48,810 nucleotides of DNA from UBA2108 sp002713215 (GCA_937891015.1 CALAPY010000101.1:1-48810), one strand, 5' to 3'. Shown: positions 1 through 9,467, counted from the first letter of the stretch. Made by a program: numbers and translations. Notes: generated from the letters alone by a model not told the origin.

Positions 1-67
1 GCACATGAATTCACCCCATTATTTAGGGCGATAGTCAGACGATAATTCAGGTTGCAAAAAGTTAATT
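1..67. other. left window edge, no gene recognised
   Basis: AT-rich sequence downstream of the argS stop codon. It is too short to say whether it belongs to a neighbouring gene outside the window. I see no hairpin with a U-tract that would end argS here. Confidence 0.3.
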
Positions 68-1840
68 TCACATCTGATTCGGAGCAGAGATTCCCAACAA
101 TTGCAAACCATAGGCAATAGTTTTGCCTACTTTTTTGCTGAGTTCAACTCTAAATGCGGTAATCTCATTATTATCGACATCGAAGATCTTAATGGATTGG
201 TAAAATGAATTGTAGATTTTAACTAAATCATACACATAACTGGCTATTTCTGCTGGAGAATAATTTTCCGCAGCAGCTTCCATTACAGCAGGGAAGAAGT
301 ACAATTGTCGAATTACATCAAGTTCTTTCGATTGGATATTTATTTTACTGGTATAGTCTGGCGACCCAGATTTTGACCGATTTAAAATAGCCGATATTCG
401 GGCATGTGTATATTGGATAAATGGTCCGGTGTTTCCATTAAAATCAATTGACTCTTCCGGGTTAAACATCATTCTTTTTTTCGGGTCAACCTTTAAGATA
501 AAGTATTTTAAACCGGCTAGTCCAATCTCGTGAAACAGTGTTTCTTTTTCACTTTCCGGAACGTCTTCCAATTTACCCAGTTCCGTTGTGGTCTCCTTAG
601 CTTTTAGATACATGTCGCTTACCAGGTCGTCGGCGTCCACGACTGTTCCCTCGCGGGATTTCATTTTACCGGTTGGTAAATCCACCATTCCATAACTCAG
701 ATGATAGCAGTTTTTAGCCCAATCGTATCCCAGTTTGGATAAAATGGCAAACAGAACCTGGAAGTGATAATCTTGTTCGTTTCCTACCGTATAAATCAGT
801 TGATTCAGTTCAGGATAATCCTCTAATCGCATTAAGGCGGTTCCGATATCTTGTGTTATATATACACTGGTTCCATCAGAACGTAGCAGTAATTTATGGT
901 CCAGTTTAAATTCGGTAAGGTCGCACCAAACAGAGCCATCTTCTTTTTGGTAAAAAATACCTTTTTCAAGGCCTTCCAATACTTTTTGTTTCCCATAGAG
1001 GTAGGTAACTGATTCGTAGTAAAGTTTATCGAAATCAACACCCAGGTTTTTGTAGGTTGTATCAAAACCGTCATAAACCCAACCGTTCATGGTTTCCCAC
1101 AGCCCAATAACCTTAGGGTCTTTGGCTTCCCATTTCAACAGCATTTGTTGTGCCTGAACCAACAGAGGTGCTTCCTTTTTAGCATCCTCTTCAGATTTAC
1201 CTGCTGTCACTAACTCGGCTATTTCGTTTTTGTAATGCTTATCAAACTCTACATAGTATTTCCCAACCAGTTTATCTCCTTTTAAACCGGAAGATTGAGG
1301 AGTTTCTCCATTTCCAAAAAGCTGCCAGGCAAGCATCGATTTACAAATGTGGATTCCACGGTCGTTAATAATTTGTGTTTTATAAACCTGATGCCCCATG
1401 GCTTTCAGTATTTCGCTGACCGAATAACCCAGGAGATTGTTTCTAATGTGTCCCAAATGCAAAGGTTTGTTGGTGTTGGGGGAGGAGTACTCCACCATTA
1501 TGCTTTTTGATTCTACTAAACCTTTCAACTGAAGTTCGGGGTCTTTAAGTTCTTTAAACCACTCTATCCAAAATTGATGAGAAAAACCGATATTCAGGAA
1601 TCCTTTGATTACGTTGAATGAATCAATGATTTCAACATTGTCAAGAACATATTGGCCAATTTCGGTTGCCGTTTGTTCAGGGCTTTTTTTACTGATTTTT
1701 AAAAAAGGGAATACAACAACAGTAAAATCACCATCAAACTCTTTTCTGGTTCTTTGAACTTGAATGTGTTCTTTTTTAATGGACGAACCATATAATTTGT
1801 CCAATGCTTCGTATATGCTATTCTGTAATTTTTGTTCCAC
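68..1840 (-). CDS. argS: arginyl-tRNA synthetase
   Basis: Class I aminoacyl-tRNA synthetase that charges tRNA-Arg with arginine in the cytoplasm. The class I signature HLGH lies at about residues 128-131, within a stretch beginning SSPNTNKP. The KMSKS-like loop reads KMKS at about 392-395, followed by REG. The N-terminal additional domain (TRKEFDGDFTVVVFPFL) and the C-terminal DALR anticodon-binding region are both present. At about 590 residues it has the normal length. No ATG is available at the start. A TTG at 1855 would add five residues, but the GTG at 1840 gives the usual EQKLQ...LYG beginning and leaves about 20 bases after a TACTTTTG promoter element at 1867-1874. It stands alone on its strand and is divergent from the lipoprotein gene at 1951. 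Confidence 0.95.
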   Translation of the reverse strand: MEQKLQNSIYEALDKLYGSSIKKEHIQVQRTRKEFDGDFTVVVFPFLKISKKSPEQTATEIGQYVLDNVEIIDSFNVIKGFLNIGFSHQFWIEWFKELKDPELQLKGLVESKSIMVEYSSPNTNKPLHLGHIRNNLLGYSVSEILKAMGHQVYKTQIINDRGIHICKSMLAWQLFGNGETPQSSGLKGDKLVGKYYVEFDKHYKNEIAELVTAGKSEEDAKKEAPLLVQAQQMLLKWEAKDPKVIGLWETMNGWVYDGFDTTYKNLGVDFDKLYYESVTYLYGKQKVLEGLEKGIFYQKEDGSVWCDLTEFKLDHKLLLRSDGTSVYITQDIGTALMRLEDYPELNQLIYTVGNEQDYHFQVLFAILSKLGYDWAKNCYHLSYGMVDLPTGKMKSREGTVVDADDLVSDMYLKAKETTTELGKLEDVPESEKETLFHEIGLAGLKYFILKVDPKKRMMFNPEESIDFNGNTGPFIQYTHARISAILNRSKSGSPDYTSKINIQSKELDVIRQLYFFPAVMEAAAENYSPAEIASYVYDLVKIYNSFYQSIKIFDVDNNEITAFRVELSKKVGKTIAYGLQLLGISAPNQM

Positions 1841-1866
1841 TTGTATTGCTATCAATTTTAACGCTG

Positions 1867-1874
1867 CAAAAGTA
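1867..1874 (-). promoter_or_regulatory. -7 promoter element of argS
   Basis: On the minus strand this reads TACTTTTG, an exact match to the Bacteroidetes -7 consensus TAnnTTTG. It lies 26 bases before the GTG start. No TTG sits at the expected -33 distance, so this is a half-supported promoter. Confidence 0.5.
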
Positions 1875-1950
1875 TTTGAATCGATCTTCAGACGTGATTT
1901 TTAGCGCTTTCTTTCAGTTTTTTTTCAGATTAATAAACTGGGTGGCTTCG

Positions 1951-2724
1951 ATGTCCGACGAAAATCTTAGCTTTACCGATTATTTTTTTGAAAGAATCAC
2001 AACCTATTTTATTCAGCTAGTGCTCAGACTACTTGTATTTGCTCTTGTATTGGTATCCCTTGTTTCTTGCGAGAGTGATGATAATTCGGCTTCGGGTGGC
2101 AAAGGAATTTCTCAGGGAACTATTGTTTACAACGTGACCTATCCCTACCTGGATTCTAACGACATTGGATTGAATCTGCTTCCACAATCCATGGAGTTAA
2201 CTTTTAAAGATGGGTTTTATCGCGTGGAATCGGTTGGTGGAATGGGGCTGTTTGTTGCCGGATATGTATCCAATAACAAGGAAAAGAAAATGGATTATTT
2301 CCTGAAGGTGATAAGCTCCAAGTTCGTTTCCCGCTTCAACGAGAAGGGGGTAAAGAAACTGCACAAAGATTTTCCTTCCTATCAATTAAAAAAGCTGGAT
2401 TCTACACGTGTAATTGCCGGTTACGAGTGTCAGGGGTATCGGGTTTCGTATTACAGCAACATTGTACAGGATCACAACGTGTGGGTTACAAGAGACATTA
2501 ACATTCCCGGAATGAACTGGTGTTCTCCTTTTCCCAAGGTAAAGGGAGTTATGCTGGGATACCAGGTTCAGCGAAGTGGTTTGGTTATTGACTTTTCGGC
2601 CGATGTTGTGCGAAATGATTCAATTAGCATGGAGTCGTTTAAAATACCTATTAAGTACAAGGTTATCTCCAATAAGGCTCTGGTTAGAAAAATGGAAGAG
2701 GCTTTTATTGGCTTCGATTATTGA
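1951..2724 (+). CDS. putative lipoprotein of unknown function
   Basis: I do not recognise a named family. The translation has a hydrophobic stretch ending LVSLVSC, a lipobox with Cys at residue 40 from the ATG, followed by an acidic Asp/Ser-rich tether and a globular beta-rich domain of about 200 residues. It resembles loosely the DUF4412-type periplasmic proteins, with a pattern of ITYxVxYP, an inner GYECQGYR segment and a closing FKIPIKY. The ATG at 1951 gives an unusually long n-region. A GTG at 2020 would give a textbook 17-residue lipoprotein signal (MLRLLVFALVLVSLVSC), so the start is open. Export to the periplasm as a lipoprotein is inferred from this signal. It is divergent from argS. 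Confidence 0.7.
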   Translation: MSDENLSFTDYFFERITTYFIQLVLRLLVFALVLVSLVSCESDDNSASGGKGISQGTIVYNVTYPYLDSNDIGLNLLPQSMELTFKDGFYRVESVGGMGLFVAGYVSNNKEKKMDYFLKVISSKFVSRFNEKGVKKLHKDFPSYQLKKLDSTRVIAGYECQGYRVSYYSNIVQDHNVWVTRDINIPGMNWCSPFPKVKGVMLGYQVQRSGLVIDFSADVVRNDSISMESFKIPIKYKVISNKALVRKMEEAFIGFDY

Positions 2725-2729
2725 TTTTT

Positions 2730-2743
2730 ACACGTTTCCGTGT
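2730..2743 (+). terminator. weak hairpin after the lipoprotein gene
   Basis: ACACG, loop TTTC, CGTGT, followed by TTTATAAAAA. The stem is only five base pairs and the T-run is interrupted. It is a possible weak terminator between the lipoprotein gene and ftsK. Confidence 0.3.
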
Positions 2744-2799
2744 TTATAAAAACCGCATAAACACTAGCATTTCAACCTGCTTCTCCAATGCATTAATGT

Positions 2800-2807
2800 T
2801 ACATTTG
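2800..2807 (+). promoter_or_regulatory. -7 promoter element of ftsK
   Basis: TACATTTG matches TAnnTTTG and ends 24 bases before the ftsK ATG. Between them lies a small inverted repeat, CTAAC-TGG-GTTAG (2813-2825), in the presumed leader. No clear -33 TTG is seen. Confidence 0.5.
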
Positions 2808-2831
2808 GATACCTAACTGGGTTAGATACTT

Positions 2832-5381
2832 ATGTCCGAACTTAAGGAAAAGAAGAAAAAAAAATCATCGGCAAAGAAGAGGCTTGGATTGATACCCAGA
2901 ATCAAGGGCTTTTTTTTAAATGATAAGCTAAGGCGTATAGTTGGCCTGCTGTTGTTCCTTCTTTCCTTTTATTTACTAGTAGCCTTTACTTCTTTTTTGT
3001 TCACCTGGAAAATTGACCAGGATCTGCTTTATGGGTCATGGAAAGAACTTCTTTTTAATCCTGAGTTGGAAGTAGTAAACTGGTTGGGCAAATTCGGAGC
3101 ATTAACTTCACACCTGTTCATGAATAACTGGTTTGGTATCAGTTCGTTCCTGTTTGTTGGCATATTTGGATTGCTTGGATTAAAGGTTTCTCTTAATTAC
3201 GCCCCATTGCCATTGGCTAAAACCATTAAGAACACACTCTTTGTTATCGTATGGTCAAGTGTATTTCTTGGTTTTTTCTTTACCAGCGAAAACCTCTTTG
3301 TTGGAGGTGCGATTGGTTATTATTCGAATGATTGGCTAAGCTCAACCTTTGGAAGAGCAGGAACTATTTCATTTATTCTTTTCGTTTTGTTTAGTTACCT
3401 GATCATTGGCTTTGATGTTTCTTTAAAATCAATTTATCAGTATTTTAAGTCGGTAGTTCGACCTGTTTTCAAATCTGATTTGGAGGAGGAAATTGAAACT
3501 CAAACCAATTTCAGCAATATTAACTCTGAAAATATCCAGGTTGAATTCTCTGAAAATGATGAAGAGGAGGCTAATGAGAGCTTAAAAGAAAATTTGTTTT
3601 ATCCGGATGATAAAGGTGATTCGGAAATTGAAAGTTCTAATAATGGAGAAGAAACTGCGCTGGATGTTGAATTAGACTCAGAGGTAGTTCAACAGGAAAC
3701 AGAACTAGACCCTTCGGTTAAACTTGAAGTTCCGGAACCAACAATTGAGGGAAATGTGCCCGATTCGGAAGATGAACTTACTATGGACGTGGAAGTTGCT
3801 GAGTCTGACGAAGAAATATTGGACGATAAGGAGATTAATAAGAAGGTAAAGGACTTCGGGGAGTATGATCCTACCCTGGATCTATCCAAATTCAAATTAC
3901 CGACTATTGACATGCTGGCCGGTCATGGCGATACAGGTATAGAGGTTAACAAAGAAGAATTAGAGGCCAATAAAACCAACATTGTAAATACACTAAACAA
4001 CTACAAAATCGAGATTTCCCAAATAAAAGCAACCATTGGGCCTACGGTTACACTGTATGAAATTGTACCTGCACCAGGAGTAAGAATTTCGAAAATTAAA
4101 AACCTGGAGGATGACATTGCTCTGAGCTTGGCAGCATTAGGAATTCGGATTATAGCACCCATACCTGGAAAGGGAACCATAGGTATAGAGGTTCCAAATC
4201 AGAAACCGGGAATTGTGTCTATGAAGTCGGTAGTGGCCAGCGATAAGTTTCAGAATACCACCATGGAACTTCCATTGGTGTTAGGGAAAACCATTAGTAA
4301 TGAAACTTTTGTTACCGATTTAACGAAAATGCCTCACCTTTTAATGGCTGGTGCAACCGGGCAGGGTAAGTCGGTTGGATTAAATGCTATCCTGGTCTCT
4401 TTGCTTTACAAAAAGCATCCGTCGCAGGTTAAGTTTGTATTGGTCGACCCCAAAAAGGTGGAGTTGACCCTGTTCAATAAAATAGAAAGGCATTACCTGG
4501 CTAAACTTCCCGACGAGGAGGATGCCATAATAACGGACACGTCTAAAGTAGTGGCTACGCTCAATAGCCTGTGTATTGAAATGGATCAACGCTACGAGTT
4601 ATTGAAAACCGCCCTGTGTAGAAATATAGCGGAATACAACACCAAATTTGTCAATCGTAAACTGAATCCGGAGAATGGACATCGCTACTTGCCATACATT
4701 GTTGTGGTTGTTGATGAGTTTGCTGACTTAATTATGACCGCTGGAAAGGAGGTGGAAACTCCAATTGCCCGTATTGCTCAACTTGCACGTGCTATCGGTA
4801 TTCACTTAATTATTGCTACTCAGCGGCCTTCTGTAAATATTATTACTGGAACCATTAAGGCTAACTTTCCTTCGAGAATCGCTTTTAGGGTTACTTCAAA
4901 AATCGATTCCAGAACCATATTGGATGCCGGAGGGGCAGATCAGCTTATTGGTAGGGGAGACATGCTGTTTACCAATGGAAATGACCTCCTGCGGGTACAG
5001 TGTGCTTTTGTTGATACTCCAGAAGTAGAAACGATAACGGATTATATAGGAAATCAGCAAGGGTATCCCGAAGCTTTTATGCTTCCTGAATATGTCGGTG
5101 AAAGCGATAATCAGAGTGAGGGAATGGAAGATATGGAAAGGGATGCACTGTTTAATGAAGCAGCACAGGTTGTGGTAATGCATCAACAGGGCTCGGCTTC
5201 TCTCTTGCAGCGAAAATTAAAATTAGGATATAATCGGGCCGGTAGAATTGTAGACCAGCTGGAGGCTGCAGGTATTATTGGACCGTTTAAAGGATCAAAA
5301 GCCAGGGAGGTTTTAATTCCAGACGAACTATCTTTGGAACAGTTGTTGAATCGCGATGCGGATTTAAATGAAGAAGTATGA
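2832..5381 (+). CDS. ftsK: DNA translocase FtsK
   Basis: Septum-anchored ATP-driven DNA pump that moves chromosome termini through the closing division site. The N-terminus is lysine-rich, then come four or five membrane segments between about residues 35 and 205. A long acidic linker (about 215-350) follows, then the alpha and beta motor domains. Walker A is GATGQGKS at 507-514 and Walker B ends in DE at 628-629. The C-terminal gamma winged helix, which in other FtsK proteins reads KOPS sites and contacts XerD, is present (ASLLQRKLKLGYNRAGR...). The length of 849 residues is typical for Bacteroidota. The stop overlaps the start of the next gene by four bases (ATGA), so the two are probably translationally coupled. 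Confidence 0.97.
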   Translation: MSELKEKKKKKSSAKKRLGLIPRIKGFFLNDKLRRIVGLLLFLLSFYLLVAFTSFLFTWKIDQDLLYGSWKELLFNPELEVVNWLGKFGALTSHLFMNNWFGISSFLFVGIFGLLGLKVSLNYAPLPLAKTIKNTLFVIVWSSVFLGFFFTSENLFVGGAIGYYSNDWLSSTFGRAGTISFILFVLFSYLIIGFDVSLKSIYQYFKSVVRPVFKSDLEEEIETQTNFSNINSENIQVEFSENDEEEANESLKENLFYPDDKGDSEIESSNNGEETALDVELDSEVVQQETELDPSVKLEVPEPTIEGNVPDSEDELTMDVEVAESDEEILDDKEINKKVKDFGEYDPTLDLSKFKLPTIDMLAGHGDTGIEVNKEELEANKTNIVNTLNNYKIEISQIKATIGPTVTLYEIVPAPGVRISKIKNLEDDIALSLAALGIRIIAPIPGKGTIGIEVPNQKPGIVSMKSVVASDKFQNTTMELPLVLGKTISNETFVTDLTKMPHLLMAGATGQGKSVGLNAILVSLLYKKHPSQVKFVLVDPKKVELTLFNKIERHYLAKLPDEEDAIITDTSKVVATLNSLCIEMDQRYELLKTALCRNIAEYNTKFVNRKLNPENGHRYLPYIVVVVDEFADLIMTAGKEVETPIARIAQLARAIGIHLIIATQRPSVNIITGTIKANFPSRIAFRVTSKIDSRTILDAGGADQLIGRGDMLFTNGNDLLRVQCAFVDTPEVETITDYIGNQQGYPEAFMLPEYVGESDNQSEGMEDMERDALFNEAAQVVVMHQQGSASLLQRKLKLGYNRAGRIVDQLEAAGIIGPFKGSKAREVLIPDELSLEQLLNRDADLNEEV

Positions 5382-6046
5382 AGAAATTAATTTTAGGACT
5401 ATTTGTAGTATTGGCAGCTAACACATTTGCACAAACCGATGCTAAAGACCAAACACCCAAGGATCCTAAAGCCAAGGCAATTTTGGATAAGCTTAGTGCA
5501 AAAACAAAGTCATATACCTCCATTACGGCTAAGTTCCAGTTTAGACTGGTCAATAAAACGGAAGGGATTGATGACAAGCAGAGTGGAACGCTAATACTGA
5601 AAGGGGAGAAGTACAAGGTTCTTCTAAATGAAATGGAGATTGTGTGCAATAGCTCCACGGTTTGGACCTATATGAAAGACGTGGGAGAAGTTCAATTGGC
5701 TGAAGTCGATGAAGCCGAAGACGATGCTATTTTTATGAACCCTAAAAACTTGTTTACTCTATATGAAACCGGGTTTAAATATGTATTGGACAAAGACGCA
5801 ACTAAAGATGACAAGGCAGTTCATGTCATTCGTTTATATCCATTAAACCCAGGTGATAAACCTTACCATACCATCATTCTGAATATAGATAAAGCTAAAA
5901 TGGAAATTCAAAGCCTGGAAATGAAATCAAAGGATGGTAATACCTTTATTTATACCATTGAATCATTTACACCAAACAAAGCTTATCCGGATTCCTTCTT
6001 TGAATTTAAAACTCCTGAAGGGGTAGAGGAAATTGACCTTAGGTAG
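5378..6046 (+). CDS. LolA-like outer-membrane lipoprotein carrier family protein
   Basis: A periplasmic protein with a clear signal peptide (MKKLILGLFVVLAANTFAQ). The mature part of about 200 residues has the LolA/LolB fold pattern: LDKLSAKTKSYTSITAKFQF near the start, a GTLILKGEKYKV strand pair, then VWTYMKDVGEVQLAEVDE. In Proteobacteria LolA ferries lipoproteins from LolCDE to the outer membrane. Bacteroidota usually carry this LolA-like protein directly behind ftsK, as here, and its exact cargo is less certain. It overlaps ftsK by four bases and ends only eight bases before the convergent LysM gene, so there is no room for a terminator. Confidence 0.85.
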   Translation: MKKLILGLFVVLAANTFAQTDAKDQTPKDPKAKAILDKLSAKTKSYTSITAKFQFRLVNKTEGIDDKQSGTLILKGEKYKVLLNEMEIVCNSSTVWTYMKDVGEVQLAEVDEAEDDAIFMNPKNLFTLYETGFKYVLDKDATKDDKAVHVIRLYPLNPGDKPYHTIILNIDKAKMEIQSLEMKSKDGNTFIYTIESFTPNKAYPDSFFEFKTPEGVEEIDLR

Positions 6047-6054
6047 TCAGAAGT

Positions 6055-7926
6055 TTATTTAAAAGCTTCCTGGTACTGGTAGTTTTCTATTTCTACCAAT
6101 TTTAGTCCGTTGTTTTCAAAACCGTTTATCGAGCCAGCTTGTTTAAAGGCAAAGTTGCGGCTTAATCCCCTATACGTATTTTCCTTGAAGAAATTTTGGA
6201 ACCCAGTACCATTCTTGGCTAAAGAGTTCATGAAATAAGTAGCAATATCATAGCCTAAGAAAGCCCATTCGCTGGGTTCAGTTCCAAATGTGTTCCTATA
6301 TACCAGAATAAAATCTTCGGTGGTTGAATCACTGTATTCTATGTATTGATTTCGAATCATGTGGACATTGAGGTTGTTGAGGTATTTAAAATCCAGGTAG
6401 CCCATTTTGTTCCAGCTGTCAAGCCCCACAACCTTTATGTTGTAGTCGTTTGAATACTTACTTAAGGCAGCCAGGAAGCGCCCAATGAATGTTTTATTCT
6501 TCATTGGCATAAATAGAATGTTCTCAAGGCTGTCGTCCAGAGAAGAACTCAATGTTTCAAAGTCAAACTCAAACATTTTAACCTTCTTTACTGTTGAATT
6601 AAATTCTGCATATAAGGCGGTGTTGGTGTCATTATTTGAAATTCCCTGGATTCGTTCAGAGAGTAGTATATCTTTCAATTCATGGTTTTCAATTAGGATT
6701 TTATTTTTACCCTTCCATTTATTAAGGGCCAGTGATCGCATAAAATCGACTTGAGCTAAATCGGAAGAAAAAACCTTAATCGCGTAAGGGTTTTCTTTTA
6801 AAATATCGTTTCGTTGAGGAACCGGTGAAACAATTGGTTTCTTGGTTTTTTTAGCAAATTCTGATGCAACCAAAAAGTTAGATCGGTGCAAGGGGCCAAT
6901 TATCAGATCTGCTTTTTGCAATGTTGGATTCTTTGTAAGGCTATCCATTTCCATGGTGCTTTTGGTGTATGGGTCCATAGAAATATCAAAAACGTTGATT
7001 ATAAATTCAACGCTATCTATTTTTTGATTTTCCACGGCCATTCGAAAACCCGTATAGAAATCCATTCCAATCACGGATTGCCTGAATAACTCTTCTTTTT
7101 CGTAATTGAGTTTAGCTTCACTTAAACTGTCATTGGAATCGAGGTAAAAAGGAATTAGAAGTGAAATGAGGTATTTTGACCTAAGTTCACCAGAATCAAG
7201 GATGACAACATTACTATTGGTATCAAAATCAGCATATAATTCTGATTTAAGGTCCGGATCGTCATTCTTGGAAATTGGAATTCTTACAGTTGTTCCAATT
7301 TTTAGCCCATCCCTTAATCCCCCATTAATCAATCGAAGCGAATCTATATTCACATCGTATTCCAGTGCCAGCGAGTAGAGTGTCTCCTTAGGTTCAACCA
7401 AATGGGTGATAAAAGAATCTTCTTCTGCTTGCTGCAATTCTATTTCACTAACATCACTGGTACTTTTCTTAGGCTGTGGAATTTTCAACTCCATTCCAAT
7501 TTTTAACCCATTGGCCAATTCAGGATTTTCGGCAATCAGTACCTTATCGCTTACGTTATATTTTCTGGTAAGGGAATACATGGTTTCTTTTGGCTGCACC
7601 TCATGAATTAGATACTCTCCTTCAGCCATGGGAGGATTAGTGCCGGAAACTTTCGAGTCAATTTTCTTGATGGGAATTCGAATAACCTGACCAATTTTAA
7701 GCCCTTCCTCGAGTTGTGGGTTTTCTTTAATTAAGTCTTTGGTTTTAATCGAGTACATTTTACTCAATGAGTAAAGCGTATTTCCCTTTTCAACCTTATG
7801 AAGGTAGTATGTTTTGCCCTCAATAAGCTGAACCTGCTTGGCATTGAACTGCTGTGCGTAAACCGTAGTTATGCAAAAAACAAAAAACGAAATAACAAGA
7901 AACCTCAAAAGACCTTTAATTGTCAT
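6055..7926 (-). CDS. LysM-domain protein with periplasmic binding-protein fold
   Basis: Exported protein of 623 residues with a signal peptide ending VYAQ at about residue 25. Three LysM peptidoglycan-binding repeats follow at about 36-82, 100-150 and 170-215. Each contains the YSL core and ends with GLKIG and an RIP or KIP strand. Residues from about 250 to 610 look like a type I periplasmic-binding fold (LLIPFYLDS...GMDFYTGFRMAVE, then ADLIIGPLHRSN and KKPIVSPVPQ). This resembles branched-chain amino-acid binding proteins and the C-terminal half of LpoA, the activator of penicillin-binding protein 1A. No ABC permease is nearby, so a wall-bound sensor or activator role is more likely than transport. 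The ATG directly abuts the guaA stop codon, so the two genes form an operon. Confidence 0.85.
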   Translation of the reverse strand: MTIKGLLRFLVISFFVFCITTVYAQQFNAKQVQLIEGKTYYLHKVEKGNTLYSLSKMYSIKTKDLIKENPQLEEGLKIGQVIRIPIKKIDSKVSGTNPPMAEGEYLIHEVQPKETMYSLTRKYNVSDKVLIAENPELANGLKIGMELKIPQPKKSTSDVSEIELQQAEEDSFITHLVEPKETLYSLALEYDVNIDSLRLINGGLRDGLKIGTTVRIPISKNDDPDLKSELYADFDTNSNVVILDSGELRSKYLISLLIPFYLDSNDSLSEAKLNYEKEELFRQSVIGMDFYTGFRMAVENQKIDSVEFIINVFDISMDPYTKSTMEMDSLTKNPTLQKADLIIGPLHRSNFLVASEFAKKTKKPIVSPVPQRNDILKENPYAIKVFSSDLAQVDFMRSLALNKWKGKNKILIENHELKDILLSERIQGISNNDTNTALYAEFNSTVKKVKMFEFDFETLSSSLDDSLENILFMPMKNKTFIGRFLAALSKYSNDYNIKVVGLDSWNKMGYLDFKYLNNLNVHMIRNQYIEYSDSTTEDFILVYRNTFGTEPSEWAFLGYDIATYFMNSLAKNGTGFQNFFKENTYRGLSRNFAFKQAGSINGFENNGLKLVEIENYQYQEAFK

Positions 7927-9456
7927 TTATTCCCATTCAATTGTAGCAGGTGGCTTGGAACTGATATCATAAACCACTCTATTAATACCCTTTACTTTAT
8001 TTATAACCTCAGACGAAACTCGTGCCAAAAATTCGTGAGGCAAATGGCACCAGTCAGCGGTCATACCATCAGTAGAAGAAACAGCTCGTAATGCTACCGC
8101 ATTTTCGTAGGTTCTTTCATCTCCCATAACACCCACTGATTGGACAGGTAATAAAATGGCTCCTGCCTGCCATACTTCGTCATATAAACCATTGTCTTTC
8201 AGTCCCTGGATGAAAATATGGTCTACCTCCTGTAGCGTTGCAACCTTTTCTGGCGTAATATCTCCCAAAATTCGAATAGCTAACCCAGGTCCAGGAAAAG
8301 GGTGCCTTCCCAATAACGAGGAATCCAATCCCAAATTCTTGCCTACTCGTCTAACCTCATCCTTAAAAAGAGAACGCAATGGTTCAACAATCTTTAGTTT
8401 CATGTAATCGGGGAGTCCTCCAACGTTGTGATGCGATTTTATGGTTGCGCTAGGGCCCTTTACAGATACGGATTCAATAACATCGGGATAAATGGTTCCT
8501 TGCCCCAACCACTTGGCATCTTCTACCAAATGCGATTCTTCGTCAAAGACTTCGATAAATACGCGTCCTATTATTTTGCGTTTGGTTTCAGGATCGGATT
8601 GCCCTGCTAGTTCTTTATAAAACTTGGATTTCGCATCAACTCCTTTAACATTTAAGCCCAGGTGTTTGTATTGATCCAGTACACTCTCAAACTCATTTTT
8701 TCGGAGGAGACCATTATCCACGAATATGCAGTAAAGGTTTTTGCCAATGGCTTTACTTATGAGTGTCGCCGCTACCGTTGAGTCCACCCCGCCGGAGAGT
8801 CCCAGGATTACTTTTTCGTTACCAATTTGTTCCTTTAGTTGACTTACAGTTGTTTCAATATAAGAAGCCGGTGTCCAGTCCCGGGTACAACCACAAATGC
8901 CTACGACAAAATTCTTCAATAGCTTTAAGCCATCAGTGGTGTGGTATACTTCCGGATGAAATTGAATGGCATACGTTTCTTCATCATCTATTTTGAAAGC
9001 TGCATTGGTCACATCCTTGGAGCTGCCAATGAGCGAGTAGTTACCAGGCAGTGATTTTATGGTATCGCCGTGGCTCATCCAAACCTGGGTTCCTTCCTCA
9101 ATTCCGTCAAAAAGTGTTGTGGAATGATTGATCATGGTCATATTGGCTCTACCATATTCTCTATGGGCAGATGCAACAACCTCACCGCCATAATGTTGAG
9201 CTAGGAATTGGGCGCCATAACAGACCGCCAGAAGTGGTAACTTTCCCTTGATTGAACTTAAATCTGGAATTGGGGCATCGGCATCTCTAACAGAAAATGG
9301 ACTTCCTGAAAGAATCACACCGCTAATGTGATCACCAATTTCCGGAATATTATTGTAAGGATGAATTTCACAGTATACATCAAGTTCCCTTATTCTACGG
9401 GCGATTAACTGTGTATACTGTGATCCAAAATCAAGAATTAGAATTGTTTCCTGCAT
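7927..9456 (-). CDS. guaA: GMP synthase (glutamine-hydrolysing)
   Basis: Converts XMP to GMP using ATP and glutamine, the last step of guanine nucleotide synthesis. The N-terminal class I amidotransferase has nucleophile C79 in AVCYGAQ and partners H167 and E169 in QFHPE. The ATP-pyrophosphatase domain carries the P-loop SGGVDS at 221-226. The C-terminal dimerisation domain ends in the conserved KPPATIEWE. The length of 509 residues is normal. A TTG two codons upstream (9462) is possible, but the ATG at 9456 fits the family, which begins close to ILILDFGSQ. The ATG lies only three bases after the G of a TACTTTTG promoter element, so the message may be leaderless. The LysM gene follows with no spacer. 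Confidence 0.97.
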   Translation of the reverse strand: MQETILILDFGSQYTQLIARRIRELDVYCEIHPYNNIPEIGDHISGVILSGSPFSVRDADAPIPDLSSIKGKLPLLAVCYGAQFLAQHYGGEVVASAHREYGRANMTMINHSTTLFDGIEEGTQVWMSHGDTIKSLPGNYSLIGSSKDVTNAAFKIDDEETYAIQFHPEVYHTTDGLKLLKNFVVGICGCTRDWTPASYIETTVSQLKEQIGNEKVILGLSGGVDSTVAATLISKAIGKNLYCIFVDNGLLRKNEFESVLDQYKHLGLNVKGVDAKSKFYKELAGQSDPETKRKIIGRVFIEVFDEESHLVEDAKWLGQGTIYPDVIESVSVKGPSATIKSHHNVGGLPDYMKLKIVEPLRSLFKDEVRRVGKNLGLDSSLLGRHPFPGPGLAIRILGDITPEKVATLQEVDHIFIQGLKDNGLYDEVWQAGAILLPVQSVGVMGDERTYENAVALRAVSSTDGMTADWCHLPHEFLARVSSEVINKVKGINRVVYDISSKPPATIEWE

Positions 9457-9459
9457 ACG

Positions 9460-9467
9460 CAAAAGTA
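9460..9467 (-). promoter_or_regulatory. -7 promoter element of guaA, abutting the start codon
   Basis: TACTTTTG on the minus strand. Its last G is at 9460 and the ATG begins at 9456. If transcription starts the usual few bases downstream, the RNA begins at or very near the A of the start codon. No -33 TTG is evident at 17-21 bases. Confidence 0.5.
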
